In this document: positions 25,801 to 35,363 of the stretch, in pieces
Layout of the letters: every line of letters starts with the position of its first letter
How positions within the stretch are numbered: position 1 is the stretch's first letter
Origin: Bacteroidia bacterium
Lineage (GTDB): Bacteria; Bacteroidota; Bacteroidia; CAIKAF01
Reading direction: 5' to 3'
Assembly: GCA_030427255.1 (NCBI GenBank)
Contig: JAUHWY010000012.1
Location: 1 to 64,000 of the forward strand
Length of the DNA: 64,000 bases
Notes under the pieces: model-generated
Database searches by the model: none
Told to the model about the DNA's origin: nothing
The model's input: only the letters and a program-made list of their open reading frames with translations
Position numbers and translations under genes: made by a program

Positions 25801-26024
25801 CACTCCTTCTTAGCTCCACTGTTTTTGCTGCATTTTCTGACTCTTTTGGTTAGGATTCTGCCAAAGGAAACATAGGGATTTCCCATTATCCATTGTATAT
25901 TTGGCAGCCCATAATCTTTGTAGGCCTATTAAGCACCCGTACTAAGCTGAATTTCAGTGTAATGAAAAATAATTCAATGCGTTTCAGTTCCGACAACTGA
26001 CAACGAAAGGGAACTTTTGGCCAA
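25801..26024. other. Upstream region of ruvA
   Basis: No gene. TATATTTG at 25896-25903 is an exact TAnnTTTG match and a candidate -7 box for ruvA-sprA, with a leader of about 115 bases. Nothing else is evident. Confidence 0.4.
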
Positions 26025-26624
26025 ATGATAGAATATCTCAACGGATCGTTTGTGGAAATAAGTCCTACCCATGTGGTGGTTGACGTACAAGGAGTGGGTT
26101 ATCTCTGTTCCATTTCCTTGCAGACCTACGACAACCTACAAGGTAAGGCTTCGGGTAAAGTATTGGTGCACCAAGTTATTCGGGAAGATGCCCACCAGCT
26201 CTATGGCTTCTCCGAGTCCGGCGAACGCGAAATGTTTCGCTTGCTTATTGGAGTTTCGGGCATTGGTGCGGCTACTGCCCGCATGATGCTTTCTGCATTG
26301 CGCACCGAAGATCTTCAAACGGCCATTTTACAGGAAGATTTAAGCACCTTAAAACGGGTTAAGGGCATTGGTACCCGTTCTGCCGAACGCATTTTGGTTG
26401 ACCTCAAAGACAAAGTAGGCAAATTGGAAGGCAGTAGCGCTAGCGGCGATAATAGCTTGGGCTCCGGAGGAAATACAGCGGTAAGGTCAGAAGCCGCCTT
26501 AGCTCTCCAAGCCTTAGGCTTCACCCGTGCTGCCATTGACAAAGCCCTTCAAAAGTCAGGAAAAGAAGTTCAACCGGACCAACCTGTGGAGGATTGGATT
26601 CGCATTGCCTTAAAATATCTTTGA
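26025..26624 (+). CDS. ruvA: Holliday junction branch-migration protein RuvA
   Basis: RuvA binds four-way junctions as a tetramer and loads the RuvB motor. The 199 residues are the usual length. Domain I opens with MIEYLNGSFVEISPTHVVVDVQGVGYL; the helix-hairpin-helix region shows LLIGVSGIGAATARMML and LKRVKGIGTRSAERILVDLKDKV; a flexible linker (SSASGDNSLGSGG) leads to the RuvB-binding domain III (ALQALGFTRAAIDKAL). It is followed after 44 bases by sprA on the same strand, an arrangement I know from other Bacteroidota, which suggests co-transcription. Confidence 0.97.
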   Translation: MIEYLNGSFVEISPTHVVVDVQGVGYLCSISLQTYDNLQGKASGKVLVHQVIREDAHQLYGFSESGEREMFRLLIGVSGIGAATARMMLSALRTEDLQTAILQEDLSTLKRVKGIGTRSAERILVDLKDKVGKLEGSSASGDNSLGSGGNTAVRSEAALALQALGFTRAAIDKALQKSGKEVQPDQPVEDWIRIALKYL

Positions 26625-26668
26625 ATTTTTGGAGTTAAGCATTGGTTAGTTGCAGGAACATACACAGA

Positions 26669-29600
26669 ATGCGGTTGAGGAAACTGTTCTTACCGATGTG
26701 GGTGCTGTTGCTGGCGCTTTTGCCTAGCCTTTTGCAGGCACAGCAAGACTCCAGCCACCATCAAATGGGCGACGATGATCCCCCGGGAATCAGCGAAGAG
26801 GTGAACTATGACCCGGAATCCGGCCAATACGTAGTAGTGAAAAAGGTGGGAGACATCGAAATCTCCTCCGAATACCTCTCCCCCGAAGAGTATCGATCCC
26901 GGGAAATGGCGCGCCAAACTTTAGATTACTGGCGCAAAAAAGCCGGCGAACAAGCCAAAGGCGACGAGTCCAACTCGCTCATCCCTCAAATCAATTTGGG
27001 CGATATTCCCGGAGGGCTTGGAAACATAGAAATTCGCCCCCAAGGAAGTGCAGAATTAATTATGGGGGTTCGGGTAAACCACAACGACAACCCCAACATT
27101 CCCCTTTCGCAGCGCACCATTACCACGTTCCAGTTCGATCAAAACATACAAGTAAACGTGGTGGGAAGCATTGGCGACAAAATCAAGCTCAACACCAACT
27201 TCAATACCGAATCGGTGTTTGCCTTCGAAAACCAAATGAACCTAGCCTACGAGGGAGGCGAAGACGATATTTTGCAACTGATTGAATTTGGAAACGTTAA
27301 CCTTGGTCTTGACGGTCAACTTATTCAAGGGTCTTCCTCTCTTTTTGGGGTGAAAAATCGACTCAAATTCGGGCGCTGGGAAATCGAATCTGTCTTTGCC
27401 CAACAGCAAGGTCAGCGCCAAAATATTACGGTCCAAGGAGGTGCTCAAGTAACGGAATTTGAAATATCTGCGGCAAAATACGAAGCCAACAGGCACTTCT
27501 TCCTCAGCGATTATTTTATGCATCAATACGATCAGGCCAACCAAAATTTGCCTTTCGTAACCTCTGCGGTAAACATTACTCGAATCGAAGTTTGGGTCAC
27601 CAACCGCATCAACGCCACCGAAAACGTCCGCAATATTGTAGGCCTCTTGCCTCTGGGCGAAAACCTGCCCAACACCAACGTGTTCCCTGACAATGCCAAT
27701 AATTTTAATCCCCAAACTTTAGACCCCTCCGTTCGCGACATTACTTCGCAATACTTGTTTAACCAACTCAACAACGGTACCCAAATCGAGAAATTGACCA
27801 ATGCCCGTTTGTTGGGTCCAAACGAATATACCTTCGACCCTTTGCTGGGGTATATTTCGCTCAATCAAGCCCTGAATGCCGATGAAGTTTTGGCGGTAGC
27901 CTACGAGTACACCGCCGGTGGTCAAACCTTTCGAGTAGGTGAATTCTCGCAGGATGTGGCCTCGCCGGGAGCATTGGTGGTGAAACTGCTCAAGTCTTCC
28001 AACTTGGATGTGCAAGAGGCCAACTGGCCTTGGATGATGAAAAACATTTACAGCATTGGAGGATTCAATATAGGTCAAGAAGATTTTGCCTTGAATATCC
28101 TGTACCAGGATACCGAAACCGGGGTAAAGGTCAACTACTTCCCCAATGCGCCGGGAGTAAGCGGCACACCTTTGCTTCAATTGTTCAACTTGGACCGACT
28201 CAACCCTCAAGGCGATCAACTCACCGACGGCTTCTTTGACTTTATTGAGGGTAAAACCATCATCTCCCAAAATGGCCGCATCATATTTCCGGTAAGGGAG
28301 CCTTTTTCTACCGAATATTTAGAACGGATATTTACCCAAGCCAACCTCAACAATCCCTCGGCAGACATTCAGGCGATGACGGAGCGCTATGCTTTTGATG
28401 AGCTGTACGGAAACATTCAGGAGTTGGCAGAACTGAATCAGGAAAAGAACCGCTTTTATTTGGGTGGTTCGTATCAAGGGGCCTCCGGATCGGAAATTAG
28501 CCTCAACGCTTTTAACGTTCCACAAGGTTCGGTAACGGTTACGGCAGGCGGACAAACCTTAACCGAAGGTTCAGACTATACGGTAGATTATGCCATTGGA
28601 CGTGTGCGTATCATCAACGATGGAGTGTTGAATTCGGGTTTGCCCATCAATATTTCCATGGAGAACAATGCCACCTTCAACATTCAGCAAAAGCGTTTGA
28701 TGGGTACGCATGTCGATTACCGGTTCAATAAAGATTTTGTGGTAGGAGCTACCATAATGAATTTGAATGAGCTGCCCCTAACCCAAAAAATCGATATCGG
28801 AAACGAACCGGTAAACAATACCATTTGGGGTTTGGATGTAAACTTAACCCGTGAACTTCCCATAGTAACGCGTTTGGTGGACAAAATTCCGGGAATTGAC
28901 ACCAAAGCGCCTAGTGTGTTGACCTTTAACGGTGAATTTGCGCACTTGATTCCGGGCTTCAATGGGGTTATCGATGCGAATGGGGAGGGTGGTGTTTCCT
29001 TTGTAGATGACTTTGAAGCTGCGGAAACGGCCATCGACATCAAAAGTTTTACCGCTTGGCGTTTGGGAAGTGTGCCTCAATCCAACCCTCAGTTTCCCAA
29101 CGGCGATTTGTTCGACGATTTGCGCTACGGATTCAATCGGGCCAAAATGACCTGGTTCATTATGGACCCTTTGTTCTTTCGCCAAAACAGCCAAACTCCT
29201 GCCAACGTAAGCAACGACCCTGTGATGCGGGCCAACAATTACCTGAGGGAAATACGGCCCACCGAAGTGTTTCCGGGTTTTCAGCCCAACTACACCCAGC
29301 AGCAAATCAACCAACAGGTGTTGGACATTCACTACTATCCTGCAGAACGCGGCCCATACAATTTTGATGTAAACAGCCTAGATCCTGCGGCCACCGATCG
29401 AGTGGGACTTTTGAATCCTCGCTCCAATTTTGGCCTCATGATGCGCCGCATGGAAACTACCAATTGGGATGCCGCCAATATTGCCTACATCGAGTTTTGG
29501 ATGATGGACCCCTTCCAGTCCGATGACCTGAATCAATTAAAAGAGTGGGACAATGGAGTGCCCGGTTCCACAAACGCCAATTTGCTTCCGGACGGTGGCG

Positions 29601-32600
29601 GTGATTTCCTGATTCAAGTGGGAAATATGAGTGAGGACATCCTGCGCGATGGAAGAATGAGCTACGAAAATGGACTGCCTACGCCTCAAGAAGACCGTCC
29701 TGTGATTGAAACCGCTTGGGGGCGGATTCCTTTGCTGCAACCGATCAACCAAAACTTCGACAACGACCCTGTCAACCGTGAATTGCAAGATGTTGGCTAC
29801 GATGGTCTTAGCGACGAGGACGAAGCCGATTTCTTCAATGCCTTTTTGAACCAGGCGGCCGGAGTATTGGGAGGAAGCGCCTCCTTGGCTTTGCTTCAAA
29901 ACGACCCGGCAGGAGATAACTTCCGCCATTATGCAGGCTCCGGTTACAACAACGATGCAAATATTCCCGGCGAAAACTACATCCACAACCGCTACAAAAA
30001 CTTCTTAGGGCCGGAAGGAAACTCTCCGGCACAAAACAATACCGAATCGTTTGGGCAAATTCCCAACTCAGAGGACATCAATGTCAATTATACCTTAGAC
30101 CAACCGGAATCCTATTACCAATATTCCATCAGTTTAAGGCCGCAAGACCTGGACCAAATCGGCGAAAACTTCATCAGCGATATTTTGGAAACCACCGCCT
30201 CTGTTCCCGGACCAAGCGGCGGAACCATCAACAAGGCCGTACGGTGGATTCAATTCCGGATTCCGGTGCAAACAGAAATGAAGGAGAAGTTTGGAAACAT
30301 CAACGACTTCCGAAGCATTCGTTTCATGCGCATGGCCATGAGGAATTTCCCCGACGATATTTTTGTGCGTTTGGCCACTTTGCAATTGGTGCGTGCCGAT
30401 TGGAGGGTGTTCCCCGGACTCATTGCCGATGTGGCCGACATTTGGCAAGAAGGTGCCGACTTTAACAGCACCACGGTAAACATTGAGGAGAATACACAAA
30501 AAGACCCTTTCCCTTACGTATTGCCGCCCGGAATTACCCGTGAGATCGACCCGGCTAACCCACAATTGCAACAGCTCAACGAGCAAGCCCTAGTCTTAAA
30601 CGCCTGCGACCTGAAAGACGGCGAAGGCAAGGCCGTATTTAAGAATACCGAGTTGGATTTAAGGGCATACAAGTTTCTACGTATGTATGCGCACTTGGAA
30701 GGAGTGGAAGGCTACGCCTTAGACAGCAACGACGTTACTGTTTTTGTGCGTTTAGGCATGGACGCTTCCGAGAACTACTACGAATACGAAATCCCCTTAT
30801 CGCCTTCCGACATTTCCATACAACCCAATGCTGCTTCCGGCGATCCAAACCAAGATCCGGATTACCGAGAAAACGTTTGGCCGGAGAAAAACCGGGTAAA
30901 TATAGAGCTTGCCTTGCTCCCCGATCTAAAACTCCGCAGGAATACCGAGGGAGAGAACCCCAACGTCATTTATTCTGACGTTATTAACGGACAACGGGTT
31001 TCGGTGCGGGGTAATCCTAACCTGGCCAATGTGCGTACCATAATGATTGGGGTGCGTAACCCGGCCAAAAAGAACAACCCCTGGCAAACCGGCCAGCCCG
31101 GCTCCCAACCCGACGATGGCCTGGCCAAATGCGTGCAAGTATGGGTGAACGAATTGCGGGTAACCGATTATTTTGAACCCGGTGGCTGGGCTGCCTTAGC
31201 GCGAAGCACTTTAGATCTGGCCGACTTTGGACAGGTAGGTTTGTCTGTAGGAACCACCCGATTCGGTTTTGGTGCCATTGAACAAAGACCACAAGAACGT
31301 GCCCGAGAAAATACCACTACCATTGACCTTACCACCCGCCTCGAACTGGGAAAATTCTTTGGCAAAGAAGCCGGCGTTCAAATTCCATTGTTTATAGGCT
31401 ACAGCAACTCTTTGGCTAATCCGCAGTTCAACCCGCTGGATCCCGACATTTTGTTTACCGATGCGCTTCAAGCACTGCCCAACGACCTGGCCAGAGACTC
31501 CTTGCGCGCTATTGTGCAGACCATTACCACTCGGCGAAGTGTAAACATCAACAACATGCGCAAGCAGCGCGGCAAAAGCTCCTCCGGGCCTAAAATCTAC
31601 GACATATCAAACTTTACGGTATCCTACGCGTACAGCGAAGAGCTTTTTCAAGACATCAATACCGAATACAACAATACCTACGAGCATAGGGCGGCCTTGA
31701 CCTGGTCTTTTAGTCCAAGCGTGAAGTACTGGGAACCCTTTAAGCGCTCAAAACGCTTTAGATCCAAATGGTTAAAGCTGATTAAAGACTTTAACTTTAC
31801 TTGGATGCCCAAACGATTGGGCTTTAGTGCTAACGTATTGCGGGATTGGAACGAGTTTAAGCTCCGCAATACCACCCGTTACGACCTTTTAATACTTCCT
31901 ACCTTTAGGAAGAACTTTACTTGGACCCGAAATTACGAGTTCCAATACAACCCCACCCGCTCCTTAACGGCTACGTTCTCCGCAACCAATAATTCCCGTA
32001 TTGACGAGCCCGAAATGCAGCTCGACAGCACGGTTGCGCCGAGGGTTCAATGGTTGGGGCGAAACACCCGCTACAACCATAGATTCGATGTGAATTATGC
32101 CTTGCCATTGAGCAAAATACCTTTGCTTGACTTTGTCACCCTTTCTGCGGGATATGGTGGCGATTTTAGTTGGACGGCAAGCAATTTGGAGCGCAATCAA
32201 ACTACCCAACAATTTACCCGAGGTCGTTGGGGGAATATTGTGCAAAACAACCAAAGCCGAAAGCTCAACGGCCAAATCAACTTTAATACCCTATACCGCA
32301 AGAGTCCCTACCTGAAAAAGCTCCACCAACCTAAGCGGCCCGAAAAACCCGGAGAGGACATAGACAGCACCAAATACAAGTTCAAAGAAGTGAAATGGAA
32401 GGCCAAAAAGCCCTATTCCTTTAAGAAAGATAGAAAGCGGCGCCTCCGCCACAAGCTCAAAACCGAAGACGTTGAAGTATTTGTGATTACCCAAGACGGA
32501 GATACGGTGCAAGGCAAAGTGGAAATTAAGGACGAAAACGCCGTGCTGTTTACTGCTTCCGACGATATCAAGCGTGCCGATGTGCTGATTACGGGCGTGC

Positions 32601-34021
32601 GCAAAATCAAGAAAATTGATTTGGGGGTGGTTCCGGAAACTATGGTGAAAATACTTACCGGCTTTAAGAATATGTCGGTTTCCTACACCGAAACCAATGG
32701 CACCGTATTGCCCGGTTATGCCCAAGGAACCGATGTGTTGGGCATGAACTTTAGCGGTCCCAGCATTGGCCCGGACTTTGCCTTCGGGCGCCAATTCGAC
32801 GACCAAGATTTGGCTCAAAAAATAGTGTCAGACAGCTGGTTGGTACGGGATTCTACGCTGAACTTGATGTTCATGCGCACCCATACCAGCAATTTAACCG
32901 CTAACTCTACCTACGAACCTTTTAAAGGCTTTAGAGTAACTTTCACGGCCAACCGAACTTTCTCAGAAAACTACCAATCCAACTACAGGTTTGTGCCCAG
33001 CATCAACGATTATAGAGCGCAAAACCCACTTACCATGGGTAATTTCACCATGTCCTATATGACTTTGGGTACCTTCTTTGGTAAGGATGGCGACAATTTT
33101 ACAAGCCGCATTTTTGATCAAATGCTGCAAAACCGTACGGTAATTTCCAGGCGACTGGGAGAGCTGAATCCGGAGGTTACGGTGAATCCCAATGCTCCTT
33201 ATCAGCCCGGGTTTGGTCCCAACCAAAGCGACGTGTTGCTGTATTCCTTCTTGGCGGCTTACCGTGGAGTAGATGCAGAAAGCCAATCTTTGGATATGTT
33301 CCCGGACATTCCTATTCCCAACTGGAGGGTTCAGTTTGATGGGCTCAAGAACATTCCTTTCTTTAAAGATCGCTTAAAGAATATTGTGATTACCCATGGA
33401 TATCAAAGCACCTTGTCCATGAGCGGTTACCAGTCCAATAATGCCTATAACCAAGTTGGTGCCGGGTATTGGGACGACAATCCATTTGGCTATACGGAGT
33501 TGGATCCCAACAACAATTTTGTGAGCCGCTTCTTCTTGAACTCGGTGACCTTGCAAGAAAGCTTTAATCCACTGGTAAAGCTAGACTTGACCTTTAACAA
33601 CGACATACAAGCCACGGTGGAGCTGAAGTCCTCCCGTAACATAAGTTTGAATTTCCCCAACAATCAGGTGACGGAGAACAACACCTTTGAGGTGGCGGTG
33701 GGTGCCGGTTATCGAGTGGCAGAATTCCCCTTCCCCTTCCTAATCAACGGCAAAAGGATTGCCAACCAATTGAACATTCGTTTGGACATTGGCTGGAGAG
33801 ATAATGCAACCGTAATTCGGAAGATAGAAGAAGAGGTGCAGCAGGTAACGGCAGGACAGCAAGCCTTGAACATTAAGTTTTTTGCGGAGTACGCCTTCAG
33901 CAAGTCCATATCGGCGCGGTTCTTCTTTGACCATGTGGGCAACAATCCGTTTATTTCGAACCAATTTCCGACTTCTACCAGCAACGGAGGTTTGAGCATC
34001 CGCTTTACTTTGCAGCCCTAA
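26669..34021 (+). CDS. sprA: T9SS outer-membrane translocon SprA
   Basis: SprA is the giant outer-membrane barrel through which type IX secretion cargo leaves the cell and is needed for gliding in motile species. This copy has about 2450 residues, in line with the known size of roughly 2400. The signal peptide is LFLPMWVLLLALLPSLLQAQ. Recognisable segments include an early GDIPGGLGNIEIRPQGSAEL repeat-like region, SVFAFENQMNLAYEG, AFNVPQGSVTVTAGGQTLTEG, a plug-like middle region, and a C-terminal barrel rich in alternating aromatic strands ending in SNGGLSIRFTLQP. ATG 26669 is chosen over the upstream TTG at 26642 because it directly begins the signal peptide. Its presence explains the T9SS cargo genes elsewhere in the window. 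Confidence 0.96.
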   Translation: MRLRKLFLPMWVLLLALLPSLLQAQQDSSHHQMGDDDPPGISEEVNYDPESGQYVVVKKVGDIEISSEYLSPEEYRSREMARQTLDYWRKKAGEQAKGDESNSLIPQINLGDIPGGLGNIEIRPQGSAELIMGVRVNHNDNPNIPLSQRTITTFQFDQNIQVNVVGSIGDKIKLNTNFNTESVFAFENQMNLAYEGGEDDILQLIEFGNVNLGLDGQLIQGSSSLFGVKNRLKFGRWEIESVFAQQQGQRQNITVQGGAQVTEFEISAAKYEANRHFFLSDYFMHQYDQANQNLPFVTSAVNITRIEVWVTNRINATENVRNIVGLLPLGENLPNTNVFPDNANNFNPQTLDPSVRDITSQYLFNQLNNGTQIEKLTNARLLGPNEYTFDPLLGYISLNQALNADEVLAVAYEYTAGGQTFRVGEFSQDVASPGALVVKLLKSSNLDVQEANWPWMMKNIYSIGGFNIGQEDFALNILYQDTETGVKVNYFPNAPGVSGTPLLQLFNLDRLNPQGDQLTDGFFDFIEGKTIISQNGRIIFPVREPFSTEYLERIFTQANLNNPSADIQAMTERYAFDELYGNIQELAELNQEKNRFYLGGSYQGASGSEISLNAFNVPQGSVTVTAGGQTLTEGSDYTVDYAIGRVRIINDGVLNSGLPINISMENNATFNIQQKRLMGTHVDYRFNKDFVVGATIMNLNELPLTQKIDIGNEPVNNTIWGLDVNLTRELPIVTRLVDKIPGIDTKAPSVLTFNGEFAHLIPGFNGVIDANGEGGVSFVDDFEAAETAIDIKSFTAWRLGSVPQSNPQFPNGDLFDDLRYGFNRAKMTWFIMDPLFFRQNSQTPANVSNDPVMRANNYLREIRPTEVFPGFQPNYTQQQINQQVLDIHYYPAERGPYNFDVNSLDPAATDRVGLLNPRSNFGLMMRRMETTNWDAANIAYIEFWMMDPFQSDDLNQLKEWDNGVPGSTNANLLPDGGGDFLIQVGNMSEDILRDGRMSYENGLPTPQEDRPVIETAWGRIPLLQPINQNFDNDPVNRELQDVGYDGLSDEDEADFFNAFLNQAAGVLGGSASLALLQNDPAGDNFRHYAGSGYNNDANIPGENYIHNRYKNFLGPEGNSPAQNNTESFGQIPNSEDINVNYTLDQPESYYQYSISLRPQDLDQIGENFISDILETTASVPGPSGGTINKAVRWIQFRIPVQTEMKEKFGNINDFRSIRFMRMAMRNFPDDIFVRLATLQLVRADWRVFPGLIADVADIWQEGADFNSTTVNIEENTQKDPFPYVLPPGITREIDPANPQLQQLNEQALVLNACDLKDGEGKAVFKNTELDLRAYKFLRMYAHLEGVEGYALDSNDVTVFVRLGMDASENYYEYEIPLSPSDISIQPNAASGDPNQDPDYRENVWPEKNRVNIELALLPDLKLRRNTEGENPNVIYSDVINGQRVSVRGNPNLANVRTIMIGVRNPAKKNNPWQTGQPGSQPDDGLAKCVQVWVNELRVTDYFEPGGWAALARSTLDLADFGQVGLSVGTTRFGFGAIEQRPQERARENTTTIDLTTRLELGKFFGKEAGVQIPLFIGYSNSLANPQFNPLDPDILFTDALQALPNDLARDSLRAIVQTITTRRSVNINNMRKQRGKSSSGPKIYDISNFTVSYAYSEELFQDINTEYNNTYEHRAALTWSFSPSVKYWEPFKRSKRFRSKWLKLIKDFNFTWMPKRLGFSANVLRDWNEFKLRNTTRYDLLILPTFRKNFTWTRNYEFQYNPTRSLTATFSATNNSRIDEPEMQLDSTVAPRVQWLGRNTRYNHRFDVNYALPLSKIPLLDFVTLSAGYGGDFSWTASNLERNQTTQQFTRGRWGNIVQNNQSRKLNGQINFNTLYRKSPYLKKLHQPKRPEKPGEDIDSTKYKFKEVKWKAKKPYSFKKDRKRRLRHKLKTEDVEVFVITQDGDTVQGKVEIKDENAVLFTASDDIKRADVLITGVRKIKKIDLGVVPETMVKILTGFKNMSVSYTETNGTVLPGYAQGTDVLGMNFSGPSIGPDFAFGRQFDDQDLAQKIVSDSWLVRDSTLNLMFMRTHTSNLTANSTYEPFKGFRVTFTANRTFSENYQSNYRFVPSINDYRAQNPLTMGNFTMSYMTLGTFFGKDGDNFTSRIFDQMLQNRTVISRRLGELNPEVTVNPNAPYQPGFGPNQSDVLLYSFLAAYRGVDAESQSLDMFPDIPIPNWRVQFDGLKNIPFFKDRLKNIVITHGYQSTLSMSGYQSNNAYNQVGAGYWDDNPFGYTELDPNNNFVSRFFLNSVTLQESFNPLVKLDLTFNNDIQATVELKSSRNISLNFPNNQVTENNTFEVAVGAGYRVAEFPFPFLINGKRIANQLNIRLDIGWRDNATVIRKIEEEVQQVTAGQQALNIKFFAEYAFSKSISARFFFDHVGNNPFISNQFPTSTSNGGLSIRFTLQP

Positions 34022-34068
34022 AATTGGGTCGAGGGACGGAAGTCTCCTAAAATCCGTAATTTTCATAG

Positions 34069-34414
34069 AATGGCCCCCCCGGCCCAAGCGGAGGACCCAC
34101 CGAAGCCGGCATGTAGCCGCTCTTAGAGACTGTTGATGCGTTGCGTTTTCAAGGCAAATTAAGGCGCAGGCAAATAGAAAGGCCACTGACGCTTCGGTCA
34201 GGACAGGCCGGAGTTTACTAATTGTAAATGAGGACCTTGATATTTGACTGCAACGCAAAGTTGCCGCCAGAATAGCGTCGCATCAACAGTCTCTCTTAGG
34301 TGAGGAGGTGAAGCTTTGCGGAACCACCGGAACCTTAGAGCGGCTAAATGCCGGGGAGGTTGGCCGCAGCCGGTGGCCGGATACGGAGCGGGATTTTTCT
34401 ATGGGCGAGGGCCC
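34069..34414 (+). repeat. F3 hairpin element, copy c, interrupted by an F1 element
   Basis: Arms 34105-34126 and 34334-34354 (CCGGCATGTAGCCGCTCTTA against its near-complement) agree at about 19 of 21 positions. The core AGGAGGTGAAGCTTTGCGG, AACCACCGG and the end ATGGGCGAGGGCCC match copy a in reverse. Between the 5' arm and the core sits F1 copy B, with CTCTTAG repeated on both sides (34120-34126 and 34293-34299). Confidence 0.8.
34127..34292 (+). repeat. F1 element, copy B (141 bp plus 25-bp insertion)
   Basis: Ends AGACTGTTGATGCG and CGCATCAACAGTCT are perfectly complementary. It carries one extra 25-bp segment after GAAAGGCC, containing the small hairpin CTGAC-gcttcg-GTCAG and ending in a second GGCC. 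Without this segment the length is 141, as in the other copies. Confidence 0.92.
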
Positions 34415-34441
34415 AAACCTTTGCGCTTCTTTTTCCTTATT

Positions 34442-34455
34442 GTAACTATTGTTAC
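34442..34455. promoter_or_regulatory. Inverted repeat upstream of the sulfur cluster
   Basis: GTAAC-TATT-GTTAC, 5-bp arms, 46 bases before the TauE/SafE ATG. It has the size of a dimeric regulator site, but no regulator gene is nearby and the match may be chance. Confidence 0.3.
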
Positions 34456-34501
34456 TGAATATGGAATAAAGTCTTGCGTCCTTTGTGCAAAAGCAAAACA
34501 G

Positions 34502-35293
34502 ATGGCATTAGAAATACTGGGTTGGATATCGGCGCTTGCGATTGGCGTTTCGCTGGGACTTATTGGTGGTGGGGGATCGATTTTGACGGTTCCCGTGTTG
34601 TTCTATTTTTTGGGTCTGGATACGGAAACGGCCACGGCTTATTCGCTGTTTATTGTAGGCATTTCGAGTCTGGTGGGCGGAGCTCAGGCATGGCGTAAGG
34701 GCTTAGCAAAAATCAATATAGCCTTGGCTTTTGGGGCACCTTCGATTGTGGCGGTATTTTTTACCCGGTATACCTTGGTGCCTTGGCTACCGGAAACCAT
34801 AGCCGGCCTTTCTAAAGGCACCTGGATGATGCTGCTTTTTGCCCTGCTGATGGTTCTGGCTTCTTTTTCTATGATTCGGAAGAAGAAAGGCGGCGCTCCT
34901 CCAAAGGAAAAGCATTCCGGTTGGAAATCCTATGCCATAGTGTTGGTGGAAGGCTTAGGTGTGGGCGTGCTGACGGGGCTGGTTGGTGCCGGCGGCGGCT
35001 TTTTGATTATTCCGGTGCTGGTGCTGGTGACCGGGCTGCCCATGAAACAGGCCGTAGGTACTTCTCTGCTGATTATTGCGGCCAAGAGCTTGATTGGATT
35101 TACAGGCGATGTGGCCAACCGCGAAATCGACTGGATGTTTTTGATAGGTTTTAGTGCCATTTCCATTGCAGGCATATTTGTAGGAAGTTGGCTGAGCGAC
35201 CGCATCAGCGGCGAAAAGCTGAAACCTGCTTTTGGTTGGTTTGTGCTGGTGATGGGCGTGTTTATTATGGCCCAGCAGCTCATGGGCATGTGA
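34502..35293 (+). CDS. TauE/SafE-family sulfite/sulfonate exporter
   Basis: Inner-membrane protein of about 263 residues with around eight membrane helices in two halves, each opening with a glycine-rich signature: [16 protein letters not shown] at the start and [19 protein letters not shown] in the middle. A basic loop ([12 protein letters not shown]) divides them. TauE/SafE proteins export sulfite, sulfonates or related anions. Placement at the head of a sulfide-oxidation cluster points to disposal of sulfite produced by the next gene. The long upstream frame from 34316 is rejected because it covers the F3 element. Confidence 0.88.
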   Translation: MALEILGWISALAIGVSLGLIGGGGSILTVPVLFYFLGLDTETATAYSLFIVGISSLVGGAQAWRKGLAKINIALAFGAPSIVAVFFTRYTLVPWLPETIAGLSKGTWMMLLFALLMVLASFSMIRKKKGGAPPKEKHSGWKSYAIVLVEGLGVGVLTGLVGAGGGFLIIPVLVLVTGLPMKQAVGTSLLIIAAKSLIGFTGDVANREIDWMFLIGFSAISIAGIFVGSWLSDRISGEKLKPAFGWFVLVMGVFIMAQQLMGM

Positions 35294-35325
35294 CCTTCGT
35301 CACCAAGTGTTCATTTGTCAGTCTT

Positions 35326-35333
35326 TACTTTTG
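35326..35333 (+). promoter_or_regulatory. -7 box before the persulfide dioxygenase gene
   Basis: TACTTTTG matches TAnnTTTG, 31 bases before the ATG at 35364. It suggests that the sulfur genes from here on have their own promoter. Confidence 0.5.
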
Positions 35334-35363
35334 TATACAACAATTCGAAAATACCACAATACC

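Noticed and set aside
34316-34501. N-terminal extension of the TauE/SafE protein
   Set aside because: It translates the F3 hairpin element and adds an Arg/Gly-rich stretch foreign to the family.
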